The translations under genes and the position numbers were made by a program. Shown here one piece after another: positions 15,874-24,647 of a DNA stretch of 64,000 bases. Source of the stretch: a bacterium (GTDB taxonomy: Bacteria > Babelota > Babeliae > Babelales > Babelaceae); contig JAEYYR010000004.1 of NCBI GenBank assembly GCA_023428375.1, forward strand, positions 62,001-126,000. The letters run 5' to 3'. The first letter of the stretch is position 1. Each line of letters begins with the position of its first letter. The notes beneath the pieces were generated by a model. That model worked only from the letters and a program-made list of their open reading frames with translations, searched no databases and was not told the DNA's origin.

Positions 15874-16690
15874 GCTTTGAGGATGATCCATATACTGCAT
15901 CTCCGACGATCGGATGGCCTATAGCCGCACAATGGACGCGAATTTGATGGGTGCGCCCGGTCACGGGGAAAGCTGTTATGAGTGATGCCTCTGTATAAGT
16001 AGCTTTGGTTTCATAATGAGTTAATGATGGACGCCCTGATCCATACATATGGGTCATTTTATGGGGTTCGGAGCGATGACGATCTATAGGAAAGTCGATG
16101 CTGCCTTCTGGTCCTGGATTGCCTTGTACTACTGCGGTATAGGTCTTTTTGATCAAACGATCTTTAAACATTTGACCAAGCTGCGTCATGCCATACGCGG
16201 TGCGCGCTATTACCATGATACCTGAAGTATCTTTATCAAGGCGGTGAACGATGCCTGGGCGGTCATTGCTGCCTACGGTTGCAATATCATTAAAATGAGA
16301 AATGAGCCAATCGACTAAAGAAATGCCTTGGAAGCCTGACAGCGGCGCATGGACGATGAGCCCAGCAGGTTTATTGATAATCAGAAAATGTTCATGTTCA
16401 AAAATAACCTGAACCGCTAAGTGTTCGACGGCTTGGCGAGGCTTTTCTAGTGGTGCCGGTGCAGGAAAATATACTTGGACCGAATCTTGATTTTTTACGA
16501 GAATGCTATGTTTACTTGCAGGTGATCCATTGATTTGGACGTGACCGGCATCGATACTTTTTTGAAAGAAAGAACGGGAATAGCCAGGGAATGCAGTGGC
16601 CAAGAATTGGTCAATACGTTTACCTTCAGCTTCAGGTTCAACCGTTTTAAATAGGGTTGTATCAGGCGTGATTGCGTGTGTGAATTCCAT
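15710..16690 (-). CDS. rluD: 23S rRNA pseudouridine synthase, RluD-type
   Basis: The enzyme isomerises uridines to pseudouridine in helix 69 of 23S rRNA. The 326-residue product has an S4 RNA-binding domain (about residues 22-75) and the RluA-family catalytic motif HRLDKDTSG at 149-157 with catalytic Asp152. K-K-T-Y-T-A-V-V-Q-G and G-R-T-H-Q-I-R-V-H follow in the usual order. R-Q-A-L-H-A-S-S-L near the end shows that the C-terminus overlapping the opposite gene is genuine family sequence. RluD versus RluA/RluC is assigned by the S4 domain and length. Confidence 0.93.
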   Translation of the reverse strand: MEFTHAITPDTTLFKTVEPEAEGKRIDQFLATAFPGYSRSFFQKSIDAGHVQINGSPASKHSILVKNQDSVQVYFPAPAPLEKPRQAVEHLAVQVIFEHEHFLIINKPAGLIVHAPLSGFQGISLVDWLISHFNDIATVGSNDRPGIVHRLDKDTSGIMVIARTAYGMTQLGQMFKDRLIKKTYTAVVQGNPGPEGSIDFPIDRHRSEPHKMTHMYGSGRPSLTHYETKATYTEASLITAFPVTGRTHQIRVHCAAIGHPIVGDAVYGSSSKLISRQALHASSLSFSFDGQEYHFVAPLPAEFEALIETLSGQFPQQGNFLTLENQ

Positions 16691-16820
16691 AATAATGCTA
16701 TTTCTCGTTATAATTTCAGGGTAACTACTATAAATTTTTAAGTCAAATGGACAATTATGTGCTGGTTGTATAAAATAAAAGAGAATTGTTCTGGGATAGC
16801 GAGAGTTACAAGGAGACTGT

Positions 16821-18173
16821 ATGGTGCATCATAAAATTATTGATCAAATTCGCTCCCACCGCGATACGGTCTTGGCCCAAGATTCTCCCCTCGGAGTTAT
16901 GCTTTGGCACGAACTTCTCCGTTTACATCCTGCCGACATTGCCCAATGTATATCACAGTTTGACTATGATGACGCAACTGCGTTCTTTTTGCAATTTCCT
17001 GAAGACATTCGGATCGAAGTTTTTAACGAATTATATACTAATTTAAAGATTGCCTGCTTTGCAGCGCTCAATGATCACGACCGTCGCACGATTTTATCCC
17101 ATCTTTCTATCGACGAAGTTACCGACTTTTTTGATGAACTCTCTGATGAACAATTAAAAGAATATATAAAATACGTTCATACCAAAGATCGCGAAGAACT
17201 CTTATCATTGCTCCAATTTACGCCAGATTCTGCTGGTGGGAGCATGGAAACCGATGTTCTGACCTTGATGCAGGACTTTACAGTTGAAAAGAGTGTTTCT
17301 ATTCTTCAACGCTTACAACCAAAAAAATTATTACAGCAAATTTATGTGACTGACCAACACAATCAATTGGTAGGTCATATAAATCTTGAAGATTTGCTCT
17401 CTAATCATCCAAAGGCACGTATTTCTTCATTCTTGCAACCCAATGAATTGGTGGTGCAGGGTGATGAGGACCGAGAAGAAGTAGCAAAACAAATGCTTCA
17501 CTATAATTTAAACTCGGTACCCGTAGTTGATGATGAAAATGTCTTTTTAGGAGTAATTGCCGGAGATACGGTTGCAGAAATTATCGAAGAAGAGGCATCT
17601 GAAGATATTTACCGTTTGGCAGCGATGGCGCCTATTCGGCATACCTACTTTGAAACGCCGTTCTTTAAATTGCTCTATCAACGCAGTTCTATCTTATTAA
17701 TACTTTTGATCGCACAATCGATTTCTAGTGTGATTATGCATTATTATGAGCATATTCTTGCTGGTTTTTTGATGATATTTGTCCCAATGCTTATAAGTAC
17801 CGGTGGTAACACCAGTAACCAATCTTCAACGTTGGTTATCCAAGGTATGGCAACCGGTGAAATTGATGATGGCGCAATTTGGCGTTTCATCAAGCGTGAA
17901 ATGTTGATGGCGGTATGTATCGCAGGCCTTTTGGGTCTATTTTCATTCCTGCGCATCTATTTCACGTACGGCAAGCTCTGGGCTTCTTTCACAGTTAGCT
18001 TATCGCTAGCGTGCATTGTCCTTTGTTCGGTGATACTGGGCAGCTGTATGCCAATCCTTCTTAAAAAATTAAATATGGATCCTGCGCACTCTGCGGGACC
18101 GCTCTTGGCAACCCTTATGGATATCATTGGTTTAACGCTTTATTGTACAATTAGTTCATTTATGTTGCGTTAA
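16821..18173 (+). CDS. mgtE: Magnesium transporter MgtE
   Basis: A Mg2+ channel/transporter of 450 residues. The N-terminal superhelical domain (H-P-A-D-I-A-Q-C-I, about residues 33-130) is followed by paired CBS domains (about 135-255). The C-terminal five-helix membrane domain contains the pore signature S-T-G-G-N-T-S-N-Q-S-S-T, with a conserved second segment M-D-P-A-H-S-A-G-P-L-L. In the family the cytosolic domains close the channel when Mg2+ is high. AAGGAG lies 8 bases before the ATG. Length is typical. Confidence 0.96.
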   Translation: MVHHKIIDQIRSHRDTVLAQDSPLGVMLWHELLRLHPADIAQCISQFDYDDATAFFLQFPEDIRIEVFNELYTNLKIACFAALNDHDRRTILSHLSIDEVTDFFDELSDEQLKEYIKYVHTKDREELLSLLQFTPDSAGGSMETDVLTLMQDFTVEKSVSILQRLQPKKLLQQIYVTDQHNQLVGHINLEDLLSNHPKARISSFLQPNELVVQGDEDREEVAKQMLHYNLNSVPVVDDENVFLGVIAGDTVAEIIEEEASEDIYRLAAMAPIRHTYFETPFFKLLYQRSSILLILLIAQSISSVIMHYYEHILAGFLMIFVPMLISTGGNTSNQSSTLVIQGMATGEIDDGAIWRFIKREMLMAVCIAGLLGLFSFLRIYFTYGKLWASFTVSLSLACIVLCSVILGSCMPILLKKLNMDPAHSAGPLLATLMDIIGLTLYCTISSFMLR

Positions 18174-18216
18174 TTGACCAAATTTGATAAAAATTGAAAG
18201 AAATATACGGTATTTC

Positions 18217-18243
18217 TTGACAAAATGCTGCTGTATTTATAAT
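18217..18243 (+). promoter_or_regulatory. tRNA promoter
   Basis: A perfect TTGACA at 18217-18222 and a perfect TATAAT at 18238-18243 are separated by 15 bases, a short spacer. The -10 box ends 22 bases before tRNA-Lys. Confidence 0.75.
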
Positions 18244-18265
18244 ATTTTAATCGTTCTTGAGCCGT

Positions 18266-18341
18266 GAGCCGCTAGCTCAGTCGGTAGAGCAACAGCCTTT
18301 TAAGCTGTGGGTCGTTGGTTCGAATCCAACGCGGCTCACCA
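18266..18341 (+). tRNA. tRNA-Lys(UUU)
   Basis: The acceptor stem GAGCCGC pairs with GCGGCTC, the D arm is GCTC-AGTCGGTAGA-GC, and the anticodon stem ACAGC/GCTGT holds the loop CTTTTAA with anticodon TTT. The T arm is GTTGG-TTCGAAT-CCAAC. The CCA end is encoded. It is followed 16 bases later by tRNA-Glu. Confidence 0.97.
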
Positions 18342-18357
18342 TATCTTTAATTTATGC

Positions 18358-18435
18358 GTCCCTATCGTCTAGCCTGGTCTAGGACATCGCCCTTTCACGG
18401 CGGAAACAGGGGTTCGAATCCCCTTAGGGACGCCA
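18358..18435 (+). tRNA. tRNA-Glu(UUC)
   Basis: The acceptor stem GTCCCTA pairs with TAGGGAC, discriminator G, encoded CCA. The anticodon stem CGCC/GGCG holds loop CTTTCAC with anticodon TTC. The T arm is CAGGGG-TTCGAAT-CCCCTT. It is co-transcribed with tRNA-Lys. Confidence 0.97.
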
Positions 18436-18498
18436 TAGTTTTAATATTTCATATATCTTTTTAATGATCCCAAATATATTAACTCCATAAGGATACTT

Positions 18499-18819
18499 AT
18501 GTTTAAGCGAGTTCATGCATGGTTAATGATTTGCATATTTAGTTTTTCATTGGTGGGCGCACATCATCCTGAAGAACAGAATAATTCTAAAGTTTGGAAA
18601 AATGCATTATTTGGAGCGGTTGCAGTCGGAGCAGCATATTCTTTAATGTTTTGGTTACCTCAAACGAAAGCCTTAATCGAAAATTTTGATTTTTGGTACG
18701 CCGTTCAAACTACGCATGTACCACGCGTTGCTCTTGATGCGGCAACTATTGCAGCATGTGCTGTAGCTATTCACGAAATTAATAAAGAAGAACAGCCATC
18801 TAAAAAATCAAGACATTGA
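18499..18819 (+). CDS. Small exported membrane protein
   Basis: A 106-residue protein with a signal peptide ending near residue 20 (V-G-A-H). Two weak hydrophobic segments follow (about 34-53 and 76-92), separated by a stretch with Trp and Phe, and the tail is charged. ATAAGGAT precedes the ATG. A strong terminator lies 28 bases downstream, so it is a single-gene unit after the tRNAs. No family recognised. Confidence 0.75.
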   Translation: MFKRVHAWLMICIFSFSLVGAHHPEEQNNSKVWKNALFGAVAVGAAYSLMFWLPQTKALIENFDFWYAVQTTHVPRVALDAATIAACAVAIHEINKEEQPSKKSRH

Positions 18820-18846
18820 TTTTTATATTAAAAAAAAATTATTTAA

Positions 18847-18875
18847 ATGAGAAGTTGAAAAACTTCTCATTTTCT
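18847..18875 (+). terminator. Intrinsic terminator
   Basis: ATGAGAAGTT and AACTTCTCAT form a stem around GAAA, followed by TTTCTTT. It ends the 106-residue protein gene. Confidence 0.8.
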
Positions 18876-19075
18876 TTATGTACAATTAGTTCTCAGCTCC
18901 AAAGCGATTTTGGGAATTAAAATTATTAAAAATAGAGCTGAATTATGTTTTTAAAATAAATTTTTTACCCATTTTATTTAGCGCATTATTATATATATAA
19001 AATTTTTAATGTTTACAATTTGAAGTTTATTTTTTTTAATTTAGAATGAATGCTCGTAAACCAAGTGAGACATTT

Positions 19076-19567
19076 ATGCGTAATTATTTATTAATTTTTT
19101 ATATTTTGCATATTAGTATGCATCTTTTATGTGCTGATCGTGAACATGAAATGAATTTTAAGCGTGTCTGTTCTAGTGCTGTCTATTGGAATCAAAAATA
19201 TTTAGAACGAAATATTCAGAATGTGAAATATTTAACCTTGGATGAAAAAATTCAGGCGTATCCCTATTGCGAAAAGTATCTTAATAGATATTCAATAAAC
19301 ACGGCGCATAGTCCTAGCGAATTACCCTATTTACTAGGTTATTATGGAACAGGATTTGTCGGTTGTGGAGTAATGCTATTGGGGATGAGGGCTTTTTTCG
19401 GAGAAGATTTTGGACGCGTCTTTTCATTTAAAAGTATTTTTATGTTAACTTCAGCTCCTGTATGGATGACCGGTTATGTTTATGGCGTAGCAAGTTGGAA
19501 TCAGAAAATTCAAAATAGTTATAATCAGCGAACTAAGATGATTCAAGACTTACCGCATTCTATATAA
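19076..19567 (+). CDS. Two-helix membrane protein with signal sequence
   Basis: The start at 19076 is preferred because the protein then opens with a signal peptide (MRNYLLIFYILHISMHLLCAD); an ATG at 19046 adds ten polar residues. The 163-residue chain has a polar helical domain containing A-Y-P-Y-C-E-K-Y-L, then two transmembrane segments (about residues 86-107 and 122-142), then an amphipathic C-terminal helix. The genes at 20536-21039 and 30141-30635 have the same plan and a comparable C-terminal Y/W-N-Q motif in two of them, so they may be distant paralogs. Ribosome-binding site weak. Confidence 0.65.
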   Translation: MRNYLLIFYILHISMHLLCADREHEMNFKRVCSSAVYWNQKYLERNIQNVKYLTLDEKIQAYPYCEKYLNRYSINTAHSPSELPYLLGYYGTGFVGCGVMLLGMRAFFGEDFGRVFSFKSIFMLTSAPVWMTGYVYGVASWNQKIQNSYNQRTKMIQDLPHSI

Positions 19568-19737
19568 ATATCAGAGTTGTAATGAGAGCAGGTTATTTAT
19601 AATTTCATTACTTTCTAGGTTACTTATATATGTTCATTATTGGGTTGGTTCAGGGCTTATTTTTTTTAATTACATTCCTATAATTGAGAATATGAATCGA
19701 CTTCTCAGATTGTGAAAATTTAAGTTTTTGATTAAGT

Positions 19738-19914
19738 ATGGATATAATTCCTCGTTTTCTTCAAACATGCCAGTTCGTATTTGAGCTATTAGTCTGGGTC
19801 TCATTTGGATTTTACATATTTTTCTTAAGTCGATATTTCATTCGGAAAAAAGAAAAAAGTAAAAAAAATATTGAAAGACGCTGCGAAGAACTACGTAACC
19901 AATTTAAAAAATGA
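19738..19914 (+). CDS. Possible small single-pass membrane protein
   Basis: A 58-codon frame with one strong hydrophobic segment (about residues 12-31, ending F-Y-I-F-F-L-S-R-Y-F) followed by a very basic, helical tail (RKKEKSKKNIERR). This is the usual layout of small membrane proteins. No Shine-Dalgarno sequence is visible and the gene stands alone in the 530-base region 19568-20097. The rest of that region is AT-rich with no other feature that I can support. Confidence 0.4.
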   Translation: MDIIPRFLQTCQFVFELLVWVSFGFYIFFLSRYFIRKKEKSKKNIERRCEELRNQFKK

Positions 19915-20097
19915 TTTTAAATTTTCGAGAATTACCTTATTCTTTTTATTTACATCTCAATTTCTTAGTGAAATACCACAATATCCGTTTATAAGCGTTA
20001 ACAATTAATGCAGCAACTGATATTTAATTATGGCTGAAATATATAATTCAAAAATTAAAAAATCTTTTAATTATTCCCGCAAACTAGAGAAATCCCC

Positions 20098-20499
20098 TTG
20101 GAAGATAAAATTATTTTAATTCATACAATATTAGAGCGTCATATTCTTACCGAAAATTTTTATACGACTGTGTTAAATGTCTTTCATAAAGAATATAATA
20201 TCGATCTTTTTACCAACAATGATTATGAAAGTGAAATAAGCGCTTACAAGCATGTATTGAGGAGCAAATTGACCCAGTACTTGGGAAAAATCTATACCTT
20301 TGAAGAATTAAGTGAAATGGCTTTGGATAATAATTCTGCTTTATATTACAGAATGTTAAACGAAGAATATAAAGGTGTTATTGCACAAGAAACCAGAGTT
20401 TTTTCAGCTGATTTGCGCGAAAAATTTGCGAGAGATGGCATATCAAAAAAATCATTCTTACAAACATTATGGCAATCAATAGCTAACTTTCTGAAATAA
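20098..20499 (+). CDS. DUF2059-like protein lacking a signal peptide, possibly decayed
   Basis: The frame is open from a stop at 20068-20070; the first start-like codon is TTG at 20098, with only a weak purine run upstream. The 133 residues include K-I-Y-T-F-E-E-L-S-E-M-A-L followed by Y-Y-R-M-L, similar to the DUF2059-like segments of the proteins at 8630 and 9180. Unlike those, it has no ATG and no signal peptide, so it may be a 5'-degraded copy. Alternatively it is an unrelated cytosolic protein with a TTG start. Confidence 0.45.
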   Translation: MEDKIILIHTILERHILTENFYTTVLNVFHKEYNIDLFTNNDYESEISAYKHVLRSKLTQYLGKIYTFEELSEMALDNNSALYYRMLNEEYKGVIAQETRVFSADLREKFARDGISKKSFLQTLWQSIANFLK

Positions 20500-20535
20500 A
20501 TTATTCGATATATTTAGCGAGCCATTTGTACTTGA

Positions 20536-21039
20536 TTACTTTGCTTGAGATTCTTTAAGTTTTTCGTTGATTAAAGAAATTTTATATAAGCTACTTCGAT
20601 GCAATATTTTATCATATGCTATGGTGCTAGTAATATATGCACCGCATATGAGAGGGACTGTTATGATACCTAGTATCGCTCCTTGAAACTCTTCGGGCAT
20701 ATTATATATTTCGTATCCACATAACCAATTTATTCCAATGATGCTCAAAGTTGTGCCAACGACAAATAATCCTAGTTCTTTGGCAGCTTGTTTGGGAGGG
20801 GTGGAGTCCGGGCTAGCAGGTAGCGTTCTGTTTACTTTTTCATAGTTATTACAGATTTGGATAGCCTTTTCTGCTTGCGTAATCGTAATTTTATCAATCT
20901 TGTTAAGACTTCTTTTTAAGTTAATCGCAAGAAGTTTATTTGCGTTGGTATAAACTTCTTCAATTGCTTGATTTCTTATGCCTTCGCAATGGTTTGTAGT
21001 CGTAGAAATAGAGATTATTAATAGAATAAAGTAAAACAT
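20536..21039 (-). CDS. Two-helix membrane protein with signal sequence
   Basis: The start at 21039 gives a 167-residue protein beginning with a signal peptide (MFYFILLIISISTTTNHCEG). A frame to an ATG at 21153 is open but lies over a probable -10 box, which would put it outside the transcript. The chain has a charged helical domain, a Pro/Ser linker, two membrane segments (about residues 91-112 and 122-143) and a basic C-terminal helix. It shares this plan with the genes at 19076 and 30141. Function unknown. Confidence 0.6.
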   Translation of the reverse strand: MFYFILLIISISTTTNHCEGIRNQAIEEVYTNANKLLAINLKRSLNKIDKITITQAEKAIQICNNYEKVNRTLPASPDSTPPKQAAKELGLFVVGTTLSIIGINWLCGYEIYNMPEEFQGAILGIITVPLICGAYITSTIAYDKILHRSSLYKISLINEKLKESQAK

Positions 21040-21135
21040 ACGGTATTTTAGTTGAGGTTCTTTAATTCTTAGATTAGGACAATATAAATAAAAGACAATT
21101 AGTAAACATACAGGCTTCCCTATAATTTTTAAATT

Positions 21136-21170
21136 TTGACAAACTTCAAGCATGCATTATATCTTGCATG
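21136..21170. promoter_or_regulatory. Divergent promoter region with palindrome
   Basis: Plus strand: TTGACA at 21136-21141, then TATATC after 16 bases, placing a start just before the ATG at 21172. Minus strand: TATAAT at 21161-21156. A 6-base inverted repeat CATGCA-N8-TGCATG spans 21151-21170, covering both -10 boxes, and could be an operator. Confidence 0.5.
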
Positions 21171-21171
21171 T

Positions 21172-22047
21172 ATGGTTTTTCGAAAGATTTTGTTCCAATC
21201 ATTGTTGTTTTTTTGTACCGTTCAAGTCGCTTGTGATGTGTCTTTGCTACAACACTTTCAGCGCGCTGGGTATGTAGAAATTTTAAATAATTATCACAAT
21301 GCTGAAGCATTTGATTCTTTGTATGTGTTATTTGATGAAATGATTGAATTTTTACAATCTAATCCATTTTGGACTCACAAGTTAAACAGCGCAAAAGAAC
21401 GTTTTATTCGATCAAAAAATAGACACCTGTATCGTACAGATTTTTTTGGATTGTATGATGAGTCAAATAGAAAAGACCGGAATCAAGTTGCTTTTTATTA
21501 TTCGATTCATTTTCATGAATTTATTTTAACCTATCTTCCCGAAATTAATCGCATTCCATCAATCATTAATTTTCTCCATGCCTGTTTAGATATGCAAAAA
21601 CCATACGGAACTTTAATTGAAAATGCAGCGCTTGAGCTCAATTTAAGCAGCATTTTTTCTTCAGAGTGTGGTTCACCACCCATACTGTTAAAAGTTGTTA
21701 AATACCTTCCCGCCTACAATGCATCAAGACCTCATTATGATGGCTCTGCATTTTCATTATTTCTTGATAGTACGGATAATCAATCGTTATTGCTTTCTCC
21801 TTACAAATCCTCATTCAGTTCTAATGATTTTTATTGTCCGCTGAGAAATTTTCCTAGAAAATCTATTCAAAATTCATTGTTACTTATTCCCGGTGCATTA
21901 CTTACTGAATATTCAATATATCCAACACCACACATTGTCATCAAAAGTGGCAAAACTCGCTATGCCACCATCGCATTTGCAATGCGACCACATTACACGC
22001 CACTAAAAAACGATTTTTCGCCACTTCCTGTGATAAGCATTGAATAA
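21172..22047 (+). CDS. Secreted 2-oxoglutarate/Fe(II) oxygenase-like protein
   Basis: The start at 21172 gives a 291-residue protein opening with a signal peptide (M-V-F-R-K-I-L then hydrophobic to V-A-C). The C-terminal half has the double-stranded beta-helix signature of isopenicillin-N-synthase-like dioxygenases: P-H-Y-D (H178, D180) followed by S-L-F-L, then L-L-L-I-P-G-A-L, P-T-P-H (H244) and K-T-R-Y (R253, the 2-oxoglutarate salt-bridge position). Fe(II) ligands and co-substrate Arg are all present, so it could be active. An exported member is unusual because 2-oxoglutarate is cytosolic. No Shine-Dalgarno is seen; the promoter overlaps the start, so the mRNA may be leaderless. Confidence 0.7.
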   Translation: MVFRKILFQSLLFFCTVQVACDVSLLQHFQRAGYVEILNNYHNAEAFDSLYVLFDEMIEFLQSNPFWTHKLNSAKERFIRSKNRHLYRTDFFGLYDESNRKDRNQVAFYYSIHFHEFILTYLPEINRIPSIINFLHACLDMQKPYGTLIENAALELNLSSIFSSECGSPPILLKVVKYLPAYNASRPHYDGSAFSLFLDSTDNQSLLLSPYKSSFSSNDFYCPLRNFPRKSIQNSLLLIPGALLTEYSIYPTPHIVIKSGKTRYATIAFAMRPHYTPLKNDFSPLPVISIE

Positions 22048-22110
22048 AATTTTTCAGCAAATTATGATGCTAAAAATGATTCTCTAATAATCAGTACTAC
22101 AGGGATACGC

Positions 22111-24636
22111 ATGTTAAATTTTTTATATTTAATACTTCTTTTAACCTCCAATTCGTTGTATCCATTAACAACGCTTCATGTAACTGCAAGTACTGACAAT
22201 AATCCCGGAGGACAGGGCGATCCTGGTGAATTGAGGTATGTATTGAATCTAATGAATCAAGATTTAAATTCATTACCTGATGATTATGCAATTGTTTTTG
22301 ATTTTCCCATGACCATTCAACTCAATGGTATTTTGCCCATTATTAATAACTCATTAAATCCCGTTACTATCACTATTGGTAATGCAGGAAATATTCCCAC
22401 CGTTACCATCGACGGCGGTGGCGTCTATAGTGGTTTTTTTATGCCAACGGGTAATGTGACCGTTCAAAATATAATTTTCCAAAACATGGTTGCTAAAGGC
22501 GGTAATGGTGGTGACGGAATCTCCGGTGGCGGCGGTGGAATGGGTGCTGGTGCTGGTATTTATGCGCCATTCACTTTTTTAAATGGTTCAAATCCTTCAA
22601 TTACTTTGAGTAACGTATCGATAAATAGCTGTTCTGCTGTTGGTGGCAATGGTGGTAATTATTCTGCAGCTACAACAGGTAATGAAGGTGGTGGCGGAGG
22701 CGGCGGCTTTAGCGGTAATGGTGGTTCTATTACTACAACCGGAAGCACTGGCGGCGCAGGCGGTGGAGGTTTTGGTGGGGATGGCGGCAATGTTACCGTT
22801 TCTACCGACTTTCCCGAAGGCGGCGGCGGAGGCGGCGGCGGTGGTATTGGTTCTCGTGCCACAATCGGTACAATAACGAATTTAGGTAATGGTGGTTCTG
22901 ATCAAGATGATGGCCAAGGTGGCAGCTGTTATTTTTCTAATATTACCGCGGGTAATGGTGCTGGTGGTCATACTGGTGGCATCGATGCCGGCGGAGGAGG
23001 AGGCGGTGGCGTTGTTGGCGTTGGAAATTCTGGCGGTGGCGGCGGTGGAAGCTTAGGATTTGATGGAAGTCTGCCCGAAGGTTCTATTCCACCAGGTGGT
23101 AGCGCACAAGCATCAGGCGGTAATGGTGGTGATGGCGGCGGCGGTGCTGGAGGCGGCATAGTTGTTACCGGTATTACTAATAATATCGATGGTAAAGCAG
23201 GCAGTGGTGGCTACGCAGGCGGTGGAGGCGGCGGTGCCGGTATTGGCGCATCCGATGCAGGTTATTCCGTTCAAGGCGGTAATGGCGGTGTTGGCGGCGG
23301 CGGAGGCGGAGGTGGTGTCAACCTATCTGGCTCAACACCCGCTGATGGAGGCAACTCTGAGGGTGGTGGAGGCGGCGGTGGCGGACCTACTTCCGGAAGT
23401 AATGCATCAGGCGGTTCTGATGTAGGAAATCTAGGCGGCGGCGCTGGAGGAAATGGTGCAGATAATGTTGGCTTTGGCTTCGGCGGAGGCGGCGGTGGAG
23501 GTGGAAGTGCTCTCGGCGGTGCAATTTTTGTTGATCGTAATTTGAGTTTTACTATCCAAGCGCTTTCGGGAATTCCTACGACATTTAATACATCAAACAA
23601 CACTATTCAAGCAGGATCAGGCGGTAGTGGTACACTCGGTGGTGGCACCGATGGGCAACCAGGATCCGCATTAGGAAATAGTATTTTCTTGAGAGCTGGA
23701 TCATCATTAACCTTTAATGCAGATGATGTTAACGATCTTTTAACGCTCGGTGACCAAGTTGCTTTTATTGATGATACATCTTTCGGTGCTGGCGGCACTT
23801 CAGTGCTTGTAACAGGAAATGGCACCGTAATATATAATGGTACAACCGATTATGCCGGAAATATTCAGATCAATAACGCAAATTTTAAAGTAAATGGACA
23901 GATTGATACTGCACCTATTTCTGTATGCAGAAACGTTGGATTCAGTACGCAAAGAGGTACGTTGAGTGGTTCAGGAACAATGACAGGAAATGTCTTTGCA
24001 AATTCCGGAACGATTTCTCCTGATACTGGTCAGACACTTACGTTAGGAGCTTTAACGTTAACTCCCGCAGATCCAATGAGTGGTACGTTGGGGAGTCTTG
24101 TGCATATTACCATTGATACCAATGGAACTTCACTTGTTGCAGTGAATGGAACTGCTACATTAGCCGGTGTCTTGGAAATTGATTTAGATCCAAGTGTACA
24201 ATCTGGCACGTATGTGATTCTTACTTCAACCGGCATTACGGGTACCTTTGATTCGGTTACGTTTACCGGATCAACGCCGCAGTATGTTTTGTCATATCTT
24301 CCCGTTGATAATCCTACCTTTGTTCAACTTGAGATTTTAGCGCCTTCATCTACAGTACAACCAGTATCAAATCTTAGAGGTAGGCAGAAGAAAAATGATT
24401 TTGGATTTGAATATGAGTTATATAATCAGTTAACTTGGAAGGCGAGTCCTTCTGTAAGTATTAAGAGTTATATTATTTATCGTGATGATAATAAAATTGC
24501 AACAGTAAATCAGTCAACGCATACCTACCAAGACCATAATCGTCCACGTGGTGTATCGTCTGTTTATTCCGTAGTTGCATTTGATAATAACGGCAATTTC
24601 AGTTCACCGGTGACCATAACTATTTCAGGAAAATGA
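22111..24636 (+). CDS. Glycine-rich surface protein with C-terminal FN3-like domain
   Basis: An 841-residue exported protein with a signal peptide of about 18 residues. Residues 20-130 look like the start of a right-handed beta-helix (V-T-I-D-G-G-G-V-Y-S-G-F, V-T-V-Q-N-I-I-F). Residues 130-470 are dominated by GG-rich blocks. A beta-rich passenger-like region follows and the last 100 residues form a fibronectin-III-like domain (L-T-W-K-A-S, Y-I-I-Y-R-D-D, V-A-F-D-N-N-G-N). No autotransporter barrel is present. The next gene, an outer-membrane barrel, starts 12 bases after the stop and could be its partner. The GC-rich tract contrasts with its surroundings. Confidence 0.8.
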   Translation: MLNFLYLILLLTSNSLYPLTTLHVTASTDNNPGGQGDPGELRYVLNLMNQDLNSLPDDYAIVFDFPMTIQLNGILPIINNSLNPVTITIGNAGNIPTVTIDGGGVYSGFFMPTGNVTVQNIIFQNMVAKGGNGGDGISGGGGGMGAGAGIYAPFTFLNGSNPSITLSNVSINSCSAVGGNGGNYSAATTGNEGGGGGGGFSGNGGSITTTGSTGGAGGGGFGGDGGNVTVSTDFPEGGGGGGGGGIGSRATIGTITNLGNGGSDQDDGQGGSCYFSNITAGNGAGGHTGGIDAGGGGGGGVVGVGNSGGGGGGSLGFDGSLPEGSIPPGGSAQASGGNGGDGGGGAGGGIVVTGITNNIDGKAGSGGYAGGGGGGAGIGASDAGYSVQGGNGGVGGGGGGGGVNLSGSTPADGGNSEGGGGGGGGPTSGSNASGGSDVGNLGGGAGGNGADNVGFGFGGGGGGGGSALGGAIFVDRNLSFTIQALSGIPTTFNTSNNTIQAGSGGSGTLGGGTDGQPGSALGNSIFLRAGSSLTFNADDVNDLLTLGDQVAFIDDTSFGAGGTSVLVTGNGTVIYNGTTDYAGNIQINNANFKVNGQIDTAPISVCRNVGFSTQRGTLSGSGTMTGNVFANSGTISPDTGQTLTLGALTLTPADPMSGTLGSLVHITIDTNGTSLVAVNGTATLAGVLEIDLDPSVQSGTYVILTSTGITGTFDSVTFTGSTPQYVLSYLPVDNPTFVQLEILAPSSTVQPVSNLRGRQKKNDFGFEYELYNQLTWKASPSVSIKSYIIYRDDNKIATVNQSTHTYQDHNRPRGVSSVYSVVAFDNNGNFSSPVTITISGK

Positions 24637-24647
24637 GGATAATAAGA

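Noticed and set aside
18266..18435. tRNA genes as an integration site for a mobile island
   Set aside because: No integrase, no direct repeat of a tRNA 3' end and no mobile-element genes are seen nearby.
22659..23825. Long proline-rich open frames on the minus strand opposite the Gly-rich gene
   Set aside because: They are the antisense of GGN/GGC glycine codons. They lack ribosome-binding sites and sit within a clearly coding frame with a signal peptide.
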